Shown here piece by piece: positions 1 through 6,565 of a DNA stretch of 11,788 bases. The stretch covers positions 1 through 11,788 of the forward strand of contig CANQTI010000040.1 of the NCBI GenBank assembly GCA_947626725.1, in the 5' to 3' direction. The notes beneath the pieces were generated by a model. It had not been told where the DNA came from. It was given only the letters and a program-made list of their open reading frames with translations, and did not search any database. This DNA comes from an uncultured Eisenbergiella sp. Lineage in GTDB: Bacteria; Bacillota; Clostridia; Lachnospirales; Lachnospiraceae. A program made the position numbers and the translations under genes. The stretch's first letter is position 1, and each line of letters begins with the position of its first letter.

Positions 1-415
1 GGCGAATCTCATCCCGACCCCCATAATTCAGAGCGATCTGGAAGTGCAGGCCCGTATTGTTCACCGTGGCCCGCTCCAGCTCATCGATCCTGGTGCGGAT
101 ATCCTCGTCCAGCCCGGTTTTGTCTCCCAGCACCCGAACGCACATATTGTTTTTGGCCGCTGTTTTCAGACAGGTCTTCATGTAATTGCGCAAAAGCGTC
201 ATCAGGGCGGCCACTTCATCGGAAGGCCGATTCCAGTTTTCCGTAGAAAAGGCGTAGACCGTCAGATACTGGATCCCCATCCGATATGCCTCTTCACAGA
301 TCACTTCCACCGTCTTGGCCCCCTGCACATGGCCGTAATTGCGCGGCATTCCCTTTGCCTTCGCCCAACGGCCGTTTCCGTCCAGGATGATTGCCACATG
401 TTTTGGAACACTCAT
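1..415 (-). CDS. uppS: Isoprenyl transferase (undecaprenyl diphosphate synthase), C-terminus cut off by window edge
   Basis: Cis-prenyltransferase that condenses isopentenyl diphosphate onto farnesyl diphosphate to make the C55 lipid carrier for peptidoglycan and wall polymers; acts at the cytoplasmic membrane. About 138 residues are visible and the rest lies beyond position 1. Seen: the catalytic-Asp motif ILDGNGRWAK (Asp about residue 12), GHVQGAKTV, the substrate-loop motif YAFSTENWNRP (about 54-64), and the start of LNYGGRDEI at the window edge, all family hallmarks in the right order. The start chosen is the ATG at 415 (MSVPKHVAI), with GGGAG about 7 nt upstream. An in-frame ATG at 421 lies only 1 nt from that GGGAG and is less likely. 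It is the last visible gene of the minus-strand operon, 109 nt after frr. cdsA often follows in this order but lies outside the window. Confidence 0.96.
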   Translation of the reverse strand, partial: MSVPKHVAIILDGNGRWAKAKGMPRNYGHVQGAKTVEVICEEAYRMGIQYLTVYAFSTENWNRPSDEVAALMTLLRNYMKTCLKTAAKNNMCVRVLGDKTGLDEDIRTRIDELERATVNNTGLHFQIALNYGGRDEIR

Positions 416-477
416 ATCCATACTCCCGCATGCTGCTTCGGACCGCCGGCACATGCAAAACCGCGGCCCATTTTTAA

Positions 478-500
478 AGGGACAGACTGTGCCTGTCCCT
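478..500 (-). repeat. Perfect 8-bp hairpin between frr and uppS
   Basis: AGGGACAG (478-485) and CTGTCCCT (493-500) form a perfect 8-bp stem with a 7-nt loop in the 109-nt gap between frr and uppS. Read on the minus strand, the stem is followed by only three T (CTTTAAAAATGG), so it would be at most a weak, leaky terminator. An RNA-processing or stabilising hairpin, or a dispersed palindrome, are alternatives. Seen directly; role inferred. Confidence 0.6.
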
Positions 501-524
501 CCCTCTTCCGGCGCTGTATTCCGC

Positions 525-1076
525 TTATACGGTCATAACCTCCGCGGATTTGGCTTCCACGAGCTTATCCACTTCCTTCACGTATTTGTCCGTCAGCTTC
601 TGCAGCTTATCCTCCAGATCCTTGACCTCATCCTCTGAAATATCACCCTTGCCCAATTTCTTGAGATAATCGTTGCCGTCCCTGCGGATATTGCGCATCG
701 CCACCTTCGCTTCTTCGCCCTTCTTTTTCACGTCCTTGACCAACATTTTACGGCGCTCTTCCGTAACCTCCGGGAACACCAGACGGATGACAGAACCGTC
801 ATTGGAAGGCGTGATGCCCACATCGGAAGCCAGGATCGCCTTCTCAATCGTTTTGATCAGCGACTTCTCCCAGGGCGCGATCTGGAGCATACGCGGCTCG
901 GGCACGGTAATGTTTCCCACCTGCTGCAAGGGCGTAGGCGTCCCGTAATAGTTCACACGGATCTTGTCCAGCACATGGGGATTGGCCCGTCCTGCGCGGA
1001 TCGTCTGATAATCAGACTCCAGAAAAGCGATCGCCTTCTGCATTTTGCTCTCAAACTGCTGTAACCTCTCGTCCAT
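525..1076 (-). CDS. frr: Ribosome recycling factor
   Basis: Works with EF-G and IF3 to split the post-termination ribosome from mRNA; cytoplasmic and essential in bacteria. The protein is 183 aa, close to the family's usual 185. Seen: the three-helix-bundle domain I pattern at both ends, the signature TIRAGRANPHVLDKI (about 25-39) followed by YYGTPTPLQQVGNITVPEPR (domain II entry), and the C-terminal helix with DISEDEVKDLEDKLQKLTD. The start ATG at 1076 has an excellent ribosome site, AGGGAGGT, 5 nt upstream. It lies 106 nt downstream of pyrH and 109 nt upstream of uppS in the conserved pyrH-frr-uppS order. No anomalies seen. Confidence 0.98.
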   Translation of the reverse strand: MDERLQQFESKMQKAIAFLESDYQTIRAGRANPHVLDKIRVNYYGTPTPLQQVGNITVPEPRMLQIAPWEKSLIKTIEKAILASDVGITPSNDGSVIRLVFPEVTEERRKMLVKDVKKKGEEAKVAMRNIRRDGNDYLKKLGKGDISEDEVKDLEDKLQKLTDKYVKEVDKLVEAKSAEVMTV

Positions 1077-1182
1077 AGTATACCTCCCTGTTGTATTTTT
1101 TCATGGCAACCCAAAAATCCATCCCGCGGCATTTCACGCCATGCGGATCAAAAGAGCCCTCCGCTCCCGGTCCGGCGTTCTT

Positions 1183-1878
1183 TCAGACCGTTACCTTCGT
1201 CCCGCGAAAATCGCCGCGCACCGTATTCACAATGCTGTTCTCCTCGTTCAGGGAGAATACCCACATCGGCATACGGTTGTCCCGCGCCAGGATCGAGGCC
1301 GTCATATCCACCACCTGAAGATTTTTCGCGATGACCTCATCAATGCTGACCTCATCATAGCGCTTCGCGTTCGGATTCGTCCGAGGATCGTCATCGTAGA
1401 CCCCATCTACGGCCTTGGCCAGCAGGATCACATCCGCATCCACCTCGACCGCACGGAGCACCACGCCCGTATCGGTGGAAAAATAGGGATGTCCCGTTCC
1501 GCCCGCGAAAAAGACCACCATGCCCTTCGAAAAATATTTATTGGCCCGGTCCTTGGAAAACAGCTTTGTGAAAGAACCGCATTCAAACGGCGTCAGGATG
1601 GCCGTCATCATGCCCACGGAACGGAAAATCTCCGATACATAAATGCAGTTCATCACCGTGGCCAGCATACCGATCTGGTCGGCTTTGGTCCGGTCGATGT
1701 TCTCACTGGTCCTGCCCCTCCAGAAGTTGCCGCCGCCAGTTACGATGCCCACCTGTACGCCATCGTCCACCAGGCGCTTTACCTGCAGGGCCACAGCGCG
1801 CACCGTAGGTTCGTCAAATCCGTGCTTTTTTTCGCCGGCCAATGCCTCGCCGCTGAGCTTCAATAAAATCCTGTGCAT
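1183..1878 (-). CDS. pyrH: UMP kinase (uridylate kinase)
   Basis: Phosphorylates UMP to UDP with ATP, a committed step in pyrimidine nucleotide supply; cytoplasmic, hexameric and usually allosterically controlled by GTP/UTP. Length of 231 aa is normal. Amino-acid-kinase fold motifs are visible: KLSGEAL (7-13), VTGGGNFWRGR (46-56), DRTKADQIGMLATVMN (62-77), GTGHPYFSTDTGVVLRA (127-143) and AKAVDGVYDDDPR (154-166). The segment around 95-118 (TPFECGSFTKLFSKDRANKY) deviates from the common consensus but keeps the layout. The start at 1878 has AGGAG 6 nt upstream. It begins only 12 nt after the HD-GYP regulator's stop, so the two are very likely on one transcript; the usual upstream partner tsf is absent. 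Confidence 0.97.
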   Translation of the reverse strand: MHRILLKLSGEALAGEKKHGFDEPTVRAVALQVKRLVDDGVQVGIVTGGGNFWRGRTSENIDRTKADQIGMLATVMNCIYVSEIFRSVGMMTAILTPFECGSFTKLFSKDRANKYFSKGMVVFFAGGTGHPYFSTDTGVVLRAVEVDADVILLAKAVDGVYDDDPRTNPNAKRYDEVSIDEVIAKNLQVVDMTASILARDNRMPMWVFSLNEENSIVNTVRGDFRGTKVTV

Positions 1879-1890
1879 GTCATTCTCCTG

Positions 1891-2958
1891 TCATTTCAGT
1901 TCATCGGCCTTGGCCTCAAACTCCGCTTTCGCCTTACGAAAACAATCCATCAGCTTCGGGTTGAACTGTCCGCACTCTCCGTTCAGGATCATCTGATACG
2001 CCTTATCATAGGAGAACGGAGGCTTGTATACCCGCTCGCTGGTGAGCGCGTCATAGACATCCGCGATGGACACCGCCTGCGCGCTGATGGGGATCTCGTC
2101 TTCCTTCAGCCGGTTGGGATAACCTCTCCCGTCATATCTCTCATGGTGGCTCAGCGCGATCTCGCGGCAGTATTTCTTGAACGCGGGATCGTCATCCATG
2201 ATCACACGCTCTACCACCTGAGCGCCCTGCACCGTATGGGTCTTCATCAATTCAAATTCTTCATTCGTCAGCTTACCCGGCTTCATCAGGATGCTGTCCG
2301 GAATGGAAATCTTGCCCACATCATGCAGCACGGAAGCGGAAGCGATAATCTCCGCAGTCTCCAGATCCAGCCCATACTCCGGATAATCCCGCAGAAGATG
2401 CTCCAGAAGAATCTCCGTAAAGGAACGCACCCGGAAAATGTGGTTCCCGGACTCCATGCTCCGAAACTCCACGATGGTGCCCAGCGAATTGATGATATGC
2501 TCATTCATCGCCGCCAGCTTGGCGTTCTTTTCCCGGATCTCACTGGTCTGCGCTTCCACCATCTTTTCCAGGTTATTCTTATGATAATACAGCTCGACCA
2601 GATTGCGCACACGTCTGGTCACAATATCCGGCTCAAAGGGCTTGATGATGAAATCGGAAGCCCCCAGCTCATAGCCGCGCCGCTTGGACTCATAGGATGT
2701 GTCGCTTGTAATCAAAAGCACCGGTATCTTCTTCATGAGCCCGTGCTCATTCAGGAATTCCAGCACTCCGAAGCCGTCCAGTCTGGGCATCACAATATCC
2801 AGAAGGATCGCGGAAATATTCTGCGCCTTTTTCTCGATGAGCTCGATCGCTTCCCTTCCGTCTTCCGCCAGAAGGACATCATATTCTTCTTCAAAAATCG
2901 TATGCAGGATTTCTCTGTTGATCTCCATATCATCCACTACAAGGATGTTATGCTTCAT
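1891..2958 (-). CDS. Response regulator with REC and HD-GYP domains (predicted cyclic-di-GMP phosphodiesterase, RpfG-like)
   Basis: 355 aa from the chosen start. Receiver domain (1-120): acidic pair D9/D10, phospho-acceptor D54 in ILLDIVMPRLDG, switch Thr/Ser in LLITSD (81-86), and K106 in IIKPFEP. A short coiled linker (about 125-155) follows. The HD-GYP domain (about 158-350) has the metal ligands HD at 212-213 (LHDVGKISIPD), HHERYDGRGYP at 271-281 and SIADVYDALTSER at 297-309, so catalytic residues look intact. Known role of the family: hydrolysis of c-di-GMP when the receiver is phosphorylated. Start at 2958 (MKHNILVVDD) is preferred because GAGG lies 5 nt upstream and the receiver fold begins here. 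A longer ATG at 3024, overlapping the hpt stop as ATGA, adds 22 unconserved residues and has only a weak ribosome site. It sits between hpt and pyrH. Confidence 0.95.
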   Translation of the reverse strand: MKHNILVVDDMEINREILHTIFEEEYDVLLAEDGREAIELIEKKAQNISAILLDIVMPRLDGFGVLEFLNEHGLMKKIPVLLITSDTSYESKRRGYELGASDFIIKPFEPDIVTRRVRNLVELYYHKNNLEKMVEAQTSEIREKNAKLAAMNEHIINSLGTIVEFRSMESGNHIFRVRSFTEILLEHLLRDYPEYGLDLETAEIIASASVLHDVGKISIPDSILMKPGKLTNEEFELMKTHTVQGAQVVERVIMDDDPAFKKYCREIALSHHERYDGRGYPNRLKEDEIPISAQAVSIADVYDALTSERVYKPPFSYDKAYQMILNGECGQFNPKLMDCFRKAKAEFEAKADELK

Positions 2959-3020
2959 AATGGCCTCGTCCCTCTCCCCAACACAGCAGGATGAAATACA
3001 AATGTCCTTTTCTGAATCCG

Positions 3021-3377
3021 TCATATGTCCAAAACAGCCTGCAGAATTCGGTCATATATGGTTTTGAGAGACGCAAAATCCTCCGCGGCGGTCGTCATAT
3101 CGTGCGCGCGGAACTTCTCGGTCATCTCCGAGGTGCGGTCAAACAACTCCGTCATGCCCAAATTTCCCGCGACCCCCTTCAAAGTGTGGGCCGCCCGGAA
3201 CGCTTCTTCGCTGTCTCCGTCCACCACCGCCTTCTCCAGCTGGGAAAAAGTCACATCGTCCGCAAACCGCTTCATGAACTTCTCTGTCAGCCGCTCGCTG
3301 CCCATAAAACGCTGCATAACCGAATCCACATCGATCCCGGCCGCGATCAGCGCCGCCTTTTTATCCATAATACTCAT
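3021..3377 (-). CDS. Stand-alone Hpt (histidine phosphotransfer) domain protein
   Basis: 118-aa all-helical protein with the Hpt signature AAHTLKGVAGNLGM; the phosphorylatable histidine is H64. Hpt proteins shuttle phosphoryl groups between receiver domains in multistep phosphorelays and have no kinase activity themselves. The likely partner is the REC-HD-GYP protein encoded 62 nt downstream; the sensor hybrid kinase is not in this window. The start ATG at 3377 has GGGAG 7 nt upstream; a second in-frame ATG at 3368 (MDKK) is possible. First gene of the minus-strand operon, about 40 nt from the -10 box at 3417-3422. The family assignment is from the motif and length; the partnership is inferred from adjacency. 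Confidence 0.9.
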   Translation of the reverse strand: MSIMDKKAALIAAGIDVDSVMQRFMGSERLTEKFMKRFADDVTFSQLEKAVVDGDSEEAFRAAHTLKGVAGNLGMTELFDRTSEMTEKFRAHDMTTAAEDFASLKTIYDRILQAVLDI

Positions 3378-3416
3378 AATTGCTCTCCCTTAACGGCTCC
3401 CTCATGCTACAAAATG

Positions 3417-3445
3417 ATTATAACCATAAATATTCAAGAATGCAA
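3417..3445 (-). promoter_or_regulatory. Sigma-A type promoter for the hpt/HD-GYP/pyrH/frr/uppS operon
   Basis: On the minus strand, TTGCAT (3440-3445) and a perfect TATAAT (3417-3422) are separated by 17 bp. The -10 matches consensus fully and the -35 matches in its first three bases. It lies about 40 nt upstream of the hpt start codon, giving a short leader. The region is AT-rich compared with the flanking genes. Confidence 0.72.
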
Positions 3446-3527
3446 GAACAAAACATTTCCCTTTTCCCAAAAGTGTGATAAGATATAGATTAGCTGCAAA
3501 GCGGCTGTTCTCTTCTTTCGATATGCG

Positions 3528-3552
3528 TTAAGAGGATTTCTTAAGATATAAT
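3528..3552 (+). promoter_or_regulatory. Possible promoter with overlapping inverted repeat upstream of the plus-strand cluster
   Basis: A perfect -10 TATAAT at 3547-3552 lies 25 nt before the first plus-strand start codon (3578). At 17-bp spacing the -35 position reads TGCGTT, a poor match, so an activator may be needed. The stretch between -35 and -10 holds an inverted repeat, TTAAGA (3528-3533) and TCTTAA (3539-3544), spaced 5 nt, which could be a regulator site. The rest of the 200-nt divergent region (3378-3577) contains only the minus-strand promoter and an imperfect small palindrome at 3492-3506. I see no c-di-GMP or other riboswitch in it. Confidence 0.5.
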
Positions 3553-3577
3553 TTTACTTACTCCAGAAAGGAATTCC

Positions 3578-4510
3578 ATGAAAGATCATTTTCGTCTTTT
3601 TCTGATATTGTTCCTTTCCGCCCTGCTCTGCGGCTGTTCCCTCTTCGCCGCCACCACACCCCTGCGGGAACCGGAACCGGGCAGCGGCGCCAGGGGCAGT
3701 ACCCGGCAGGTGCTGCGGCCGGAAACGGGAAACACGCTGAATTTCGGCAACGGTCAGGTCTCTCTGGACGCTTCCCACAGCGATCAAGGTTATGTCATGA
3801 TAAAATGGCTGGATGCTCCCAACAAGCTCAAGCTCCAGATCTCCGGCCCCAAAAACAACACCTATACCTATAACCTGGAAGCGGATCAGGAATGGCATGT
3901 TTTTCCTCTGACGGAAGGCAGCGGCAATTACACCTTCAACGTCTTCGAAAATGTATACGACAATCAGTATTCCCAGGCCTTCGGACATGCCCTTACCGTT
4001 ATTCTCTCCAATGAGCAGCTTCCTTACCTGTACCCTAACGAATACGTGGATTTCGATCTGTCCACCCGGGCGGTTTCCATTGCGGAAGAGCTTGCGCTGC
4101 ATGCGGACTCGGATCTGGATGTGATCTACAATGTATTTTATTATGTAGTAACCCATCTGGAGTACGACCATGAAAAGGCGGCCACTGTCCAGAGCGGCTA
4201 CAAACCCGTGATCGACCGGACGCTGGAGGAGGGAAAAGGGATCTGTTTCGACTATGCGGCGCTGATGGCCTGCATGCTGCGTTCCCAGCAGATTCCCACC
4301 CGGCTCGACATCGGCTATTATGGCGACGTCTATCACGCCTGGATCTCCACCTGGGTGGAGGAAAAGGGCTGGATGTACAACATCATTGAATTCAACGGCA
4401 CCTCGTGGAACATGATGGATCCCACCTTCACTTCCACCGCCAGCAAAGGAAGCGAACTGTCCCGGTATATCGGCAACGACAGCAGCTACTTTATCAAGTT
4501 TTCCTATTAA
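3578..4510 (+). CDS. Transglutaminase-like (cysteine protease fold) lipoprotein
   Basis: 310 aa. A lipoprotein signal peptide is seen: short basic start, hydrophobic stretch 6-18 and lipobox LCGC with the lipidated cysteine at 20, so the protein should be anchored on the outer face of the membrane. Residues 25-55 form a Pro/Gly/Arg-rich linker. A beta-rich N-terminal part (about 55-145) is followed by a transglutaminase-like core with a complete Cys-His-Asp triad: C223 in GKGICFDYA, H253 in VYHAWIS, D281 in MMDPTF. The fold is used for crosslinking or for proteolysis/peptidoglycan cleavage; the sequence cannot tell which. Start ATG at 3578 has AAAGGA 5 nt upstream. First gene of the plus-strand cluster, 62 nt before the pilC-like gene, which suggests a surface role linked to the filament system. 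Confidence 0.88.
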   Translation: MKDHFRLFLILFLSALLCGCSLFAATTPLREPEPGSGARGSTRQVLRPETGNTLNFGNGQVSLDASHSDQGYVMIKWLDAPNKLKLQISGPKNNTYTYNLEADQEWHVFPLTEGSGNYTFNVFENVYDNQYSQAFGHALTVILSNEQLPYLYPNEYVDFDLSTRAVSIAEELALHADSDLDVIYNVFYYVVTHLEYDHEKAATVQSGYKPVIDRTLEEGKGICFDYAALMACMLRSQQIPTRLDIGYYGDVYHAWISTWVEEKGWMYNIIEFNGTSWNMMDPTFTSTASKGSELSRYIGNDSSYFIKFSY

Positions 4511-4557
4511 CTTTTGAGTTCCGAATAGAACATTAACTTTTGAGCTTCAAATAAAAC
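4506..4557 (+). repeat. Tandem 26-nt repeat (2 copies) spanning a stop codon
   Basis: Copy 1 at 4506-4531 and copy 2 at 4532-4557 agree at 22 of 26 positions; both begin ATTAACTTTTGAG. The first copy contains the TAA stop codon of the transglutaminase-like gene and the second fills most of the gap to the pilC-like gene, ending just before its ribosome site (AAAGGA). No T-run hairpin is present, so it is not an obvious terminator. Confidence 0.9.
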
Positions 4558-4572
4558 AGAAAGGAATCTGCT

Positions 4573-5622
4573 ATGGCAACTCAATCCAAACCGTTTTCCA
4601 ATCTGGAGATATCGGCCTTCTGTTCCCAGATGTCCCTGATCCTAAAATCCGGCATTTCTGCCGCAGAGGGCATTGCCATCCTCGGAGAGGATGCGCCGCC
4701 GGAAAGAAAGGATTTTTTCACATCGCTCCATGCCTCCCTGGAAGAAGGGGATACGCTTGGAGAAGCGATGAAGCGCTCCGGCATGTTTCCGGCATACGCC
4801 TGTGACATGATCGAGATCGGCGTCCAGTCCGGACGGACCGACGAGGTCATGGACGCGCTTATCACGCATTATGAGCGGGAAGAAGAGATCGCTTCCTCCA
4901 TCCGCAGCGCCGTCACTTATCCGGCTGTCATGATCGGCATGATGTTCGCGGTCATCATCGTCCTGATCACACGTGTCCTTCCGATTTTCAACCAGGTGTT
5001 TCTGCAGCTGGGCAGCAGGCTCACCGGATTTTCCAGAGGGCTGATGAACCTTGGCAATATTCTCAGCCGTTACTCCGTCCTGTTCGTGATCCTGCTTCTG
5101 CTGCTGGCCGCCTTTCTCTTCTGGCTCTGCAAAACGGCAAGGGGACGGAAAGCGAGGCAGAAGCTGATGTCATACATTCCGCCCATCCGGCGCCTGCAGC
5201 AGCAGCTTTCCACCGGAAGATTTGCGGATGGCCTTTCCATTGCGCTTTCCAGCGGTCTTTCCATTGAAGACGGTCTGCAGATTGCCGGGCGGCTCGCCAC
5301 GGATCCCGATACCCATGCCAAGGTGGATGCCTGTGCCAAGGCCTACCATGAGGGAACGTCTTTTCCGGAAGCGGTCATGTCCTCACATATTTTTTCCGGC
5401 CTTTACGCAAGAATGCTTTCTGTCGGCTTTCAGGCAGGCGCCACAGAAAGTGTGCTGCGCAAGATCGCGGAGCGCAGCGCCCAGGACAGCGATGAACGCA
5501 TCAGCCAGATGATCTCCATTCTGGAACCCACGCTGGTCGCCATACTTTCCTGCGTGGTCGGTCTGATTCTCCTGTCCGTCATGCTGCCCCTGCTGGGTAT
5601 TATGAGCGGCATCGGCATGTAA
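4573..5622 (+). CDS. Type II secretion / type IV pilus platform protein (PilC/GspF family)
   Basis: 349-aa polytopic inner-membrane protein that, in type IV pili and type II secretion, sits at the base of the filament and couples the cytoplasmic ATPase to pilin addition or removal. Two T2SSF repeats are visible: residues about 15-137 (FCSQMSLILKSGISAAEGIAIL, then EIGVQSGRTDEVMDAL, typical of the family) and about 212-342 (RFADGLSIALSSGLSIEDGL, then LSVGFQAGATESVLRKIAE). Hydrophobic segments lie at about 115-137, 168-186 and 318-342. Length is slightly short of a typical 400-aa PilC because the N-terminal extension is missing. Start ATG at 4573 has AAAGGA 7 nt upstream. It is followed by a 125-nt gap and then the small membrane protein genes; partner ATPase is probably the PilT-like protein at 7606-8658. 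Confidence 0.93.
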   Translation: MATQSKPFSNLEISAFCSQMSLILKSGISAAEGIAILGEDAPPERKDFFTSLHASLEEGDTLGEAMKRSGMFPAYACDMIEIGVQSGRTDEVMDALITHYEREEEIASSIRSAVTYPAVMIGMMFAVIIVLITRVLPIFNQVFLQLGSRLTGFSRGLMNLGNILSRYSVLFVILLLLLAAFLFWLCKTARGRKARQKLMSYIPPIRRLQQQLSTGRFADGLSIALSSGLSIEDGLQIAGRLATDPDTHAKVDACAKAYHEGTSFPEAVMSSHIFSGLYARMLSVGFQAGATESVLRKIAERSAQDSDERISQMISILEPTLVAILSCVVGLILLSVMLPLLGIMSGIGM

Positions 5623-5747
5623 CCGGCAGTACTGCCGCAACCGGAAAGTAATTTTGATCCGCCTGATGTCCGCTTTTGGCATTTTACGTTTTTTATCCGC
5701 AGCGCTGCCTGCGGTATCCGGCAGATCTTTCTCATAAGGAGAATTCC
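5623..5747 (+). other. 125-nt intergenic stretch with two GC-rich palindromes
   Basis: No gene is supported here. A perfect 14-nt palindrome CGGCAGTACTGCCG (5624-5637) begins one base after the pilC-like stop codon. A second hairpin has stem CCGCAG (5697-5702) and CTGCGG (5709-5714) around a 6-nt loop. Neither is followed by a T-run, so they do not look like terminators; mRNA processing or stability elements are possible. A strong ribosome site AAGGAG closes the stretch. Confidence 0.5.
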
Positions 5748-6065
5748 ATGAAACGAAAATACTCCGGCGCAAAGCCTTTCCTGTCTCTTCTCCTGCTGCT
5801 GGCCTTTCTGTTTCTGTTCATCGGAGGCCTGAATTCCGTTTCCGGCCGTTCTGATGCCGAACAGCAGAGAAGCCTGGAGGAAGCGGTGCGCAGAAACATT
5901 GTCCATTGTTACACAATCAACGGCTTTTATCCGGAAAGCCTCGATTATCTGATGGAGCACTACCCCATCCTGTATGACGATACCCGATATATCATTCACT
6001 ATCAGCCCGTGGCATCCAATCTCATGCCTGATGTCACGGTATTGGAAAGGAAACAGCAAAAATGA
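5748..6065 (+). CDS. Small single-pass membrane protein, pseudopilin-like
   Basis: 105 aa. A basic N-terminus (KRK) is followed by one hydrophobic segment at about 10-30 and an extracytoplasmic domain with the pattern HCYTINGFYPESLDYLMEHY (53-72). The helix-then-YP-x-SL pattern recalls GspG-type pseudopilins, where the domain after the helix often carries a similar G-x-YP-x-x-L motif. The class III leader (Gly, then Glu at +5) is absent, so processing by a prepilin peptidase is uncertain. The start at 5748 has AAGGAG 6 nt upstream; an in-frame TTG at 5676 has no good ribosome site and would spoil the N-terminal topology. Overlaps the next gene by 4 nt (ATGA), indicating translational coupling. 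No firm family name can be given. Confidence 0.75.
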   Translation: MKRKYSGAKPFLSLLLLLAFLFLFIGGLNSVSGRSDAEQQRSLEEAVRRNIVHCYTINGFYPESLDYLMEHYPILYDDTRYIIHYQPVASNLMPDVTVLERKQQK

Positions 6066-6565
6066 GCAATTCTCATACCAATAGGCAGCACACGGTAGAT
6101 TCCCTGTTTACCCTTTCGCTGCTGGGCGTATTTGCCATCTCCGCCCTGCTCATCACGGTCTTCGGCGCCAACACTTACGAAAAGATCGTTTCCGACTCAA
6201 GAAAAACATATGAATGCGCCACCGCGCTCTCCTACATTCGGGAGAAAATCCGGCAAAACGACGCGGCGAACTGCATTTCCATCGCAACGGTCGAAAACAC
6301 AGACGTACTCTCTCTGAAGAGCCGCGTGAATGACAAACCATATACCACTTACGTCTATTACCAGGACGGCGCGCTCCGGGAACTGTACCAGCAGGAAGGT
6401 TACGATCTTCCCCTCTCTGTCGGACAGAGCATCCTGAAAGTACACGGTCTTTCCATGGAACAGCTTTCCGATACGCTCTTCCGCTTTACGGCGACAGACG
6501 AAGACGGTTCGGAATCAGAAATCACCGTTGCCATCAACAGCGCGGTCAATCAGGAGGCACCATGA
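6062..6565 (+). CDS. Single-pass membrane protein of pilus-like cluster (possible DUF4860 family)
   Basis: 167 aa with a polar 12-residue start, one hydrophobic segment (about 14-35, DSLFTLSLLGVFAISALL) and an extracytoplasmic domain rich in beta-like stretches (TYVYYQDGALRELYQQEGYDL, LFRFTATDEDGSESEITVAI). The layout is that of a minor pseudopilin, but position +5 of the would-be mature helix is Ser rather than Glu. I tentatively recall that proteins of this shape in such Clostridia clusters are assigned to DUF4860; I cannot confirm this without a profile search. It overlaps the preceding gene by ATGA at its start and the following gene by ATGA at its end, so the three are translationally coupled. 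Confidence 0.75.
   Translation: MSNSHTNRQHTVDSLFTLSLLGVFAISALLITVFGANTYEKIVSDSRKTYECATALSYIREKIRQNDAANCISIATVENTDVLSLKSRVNDKPYTTYVYYQDGALRELYQQEGYDLPLSVGQSILKVHGLSMEQLSDTLFRFTATDEDGSESEITVAINSAVNQEAP

Noticed and set aside
1873..2994. 373-codon plus-strand open frame opposite the HD-GYP gene
   Set aside because: Mirror frame of a gene with unmistakable REC and HD-GYP motifs; no family motif and rich in His/Arg/Leu as expected of a shadow.
2959..3024. Upstream ATG at 3024 giving the HD-GYP regulator a 22-residue extension and an ATGA overlap with hpt
   Set aside because: The ribosome site there is weak, whereas GAGG precedes the ATG at 2958 at good spacing and the receiver domain starts exactly at that Met. 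It is kept only as an alternative.
3378..3577. c-di-GMP or other riboswitch in the divergent leader region
   Set aside because: Both leaders are short (about 25-40 nt from the -10 boxes) and no recognisable aptamer consensus or terminator/antiterminator pair is visible.
5676..5747. TTG start extending the small membrane protein upstream by 24 residues
   Set aside because: No ribosome site at the TTG; AAGGAG lies 6 nt before the ATG at 5748, and the short basic N-terminus fits the membrane topology.
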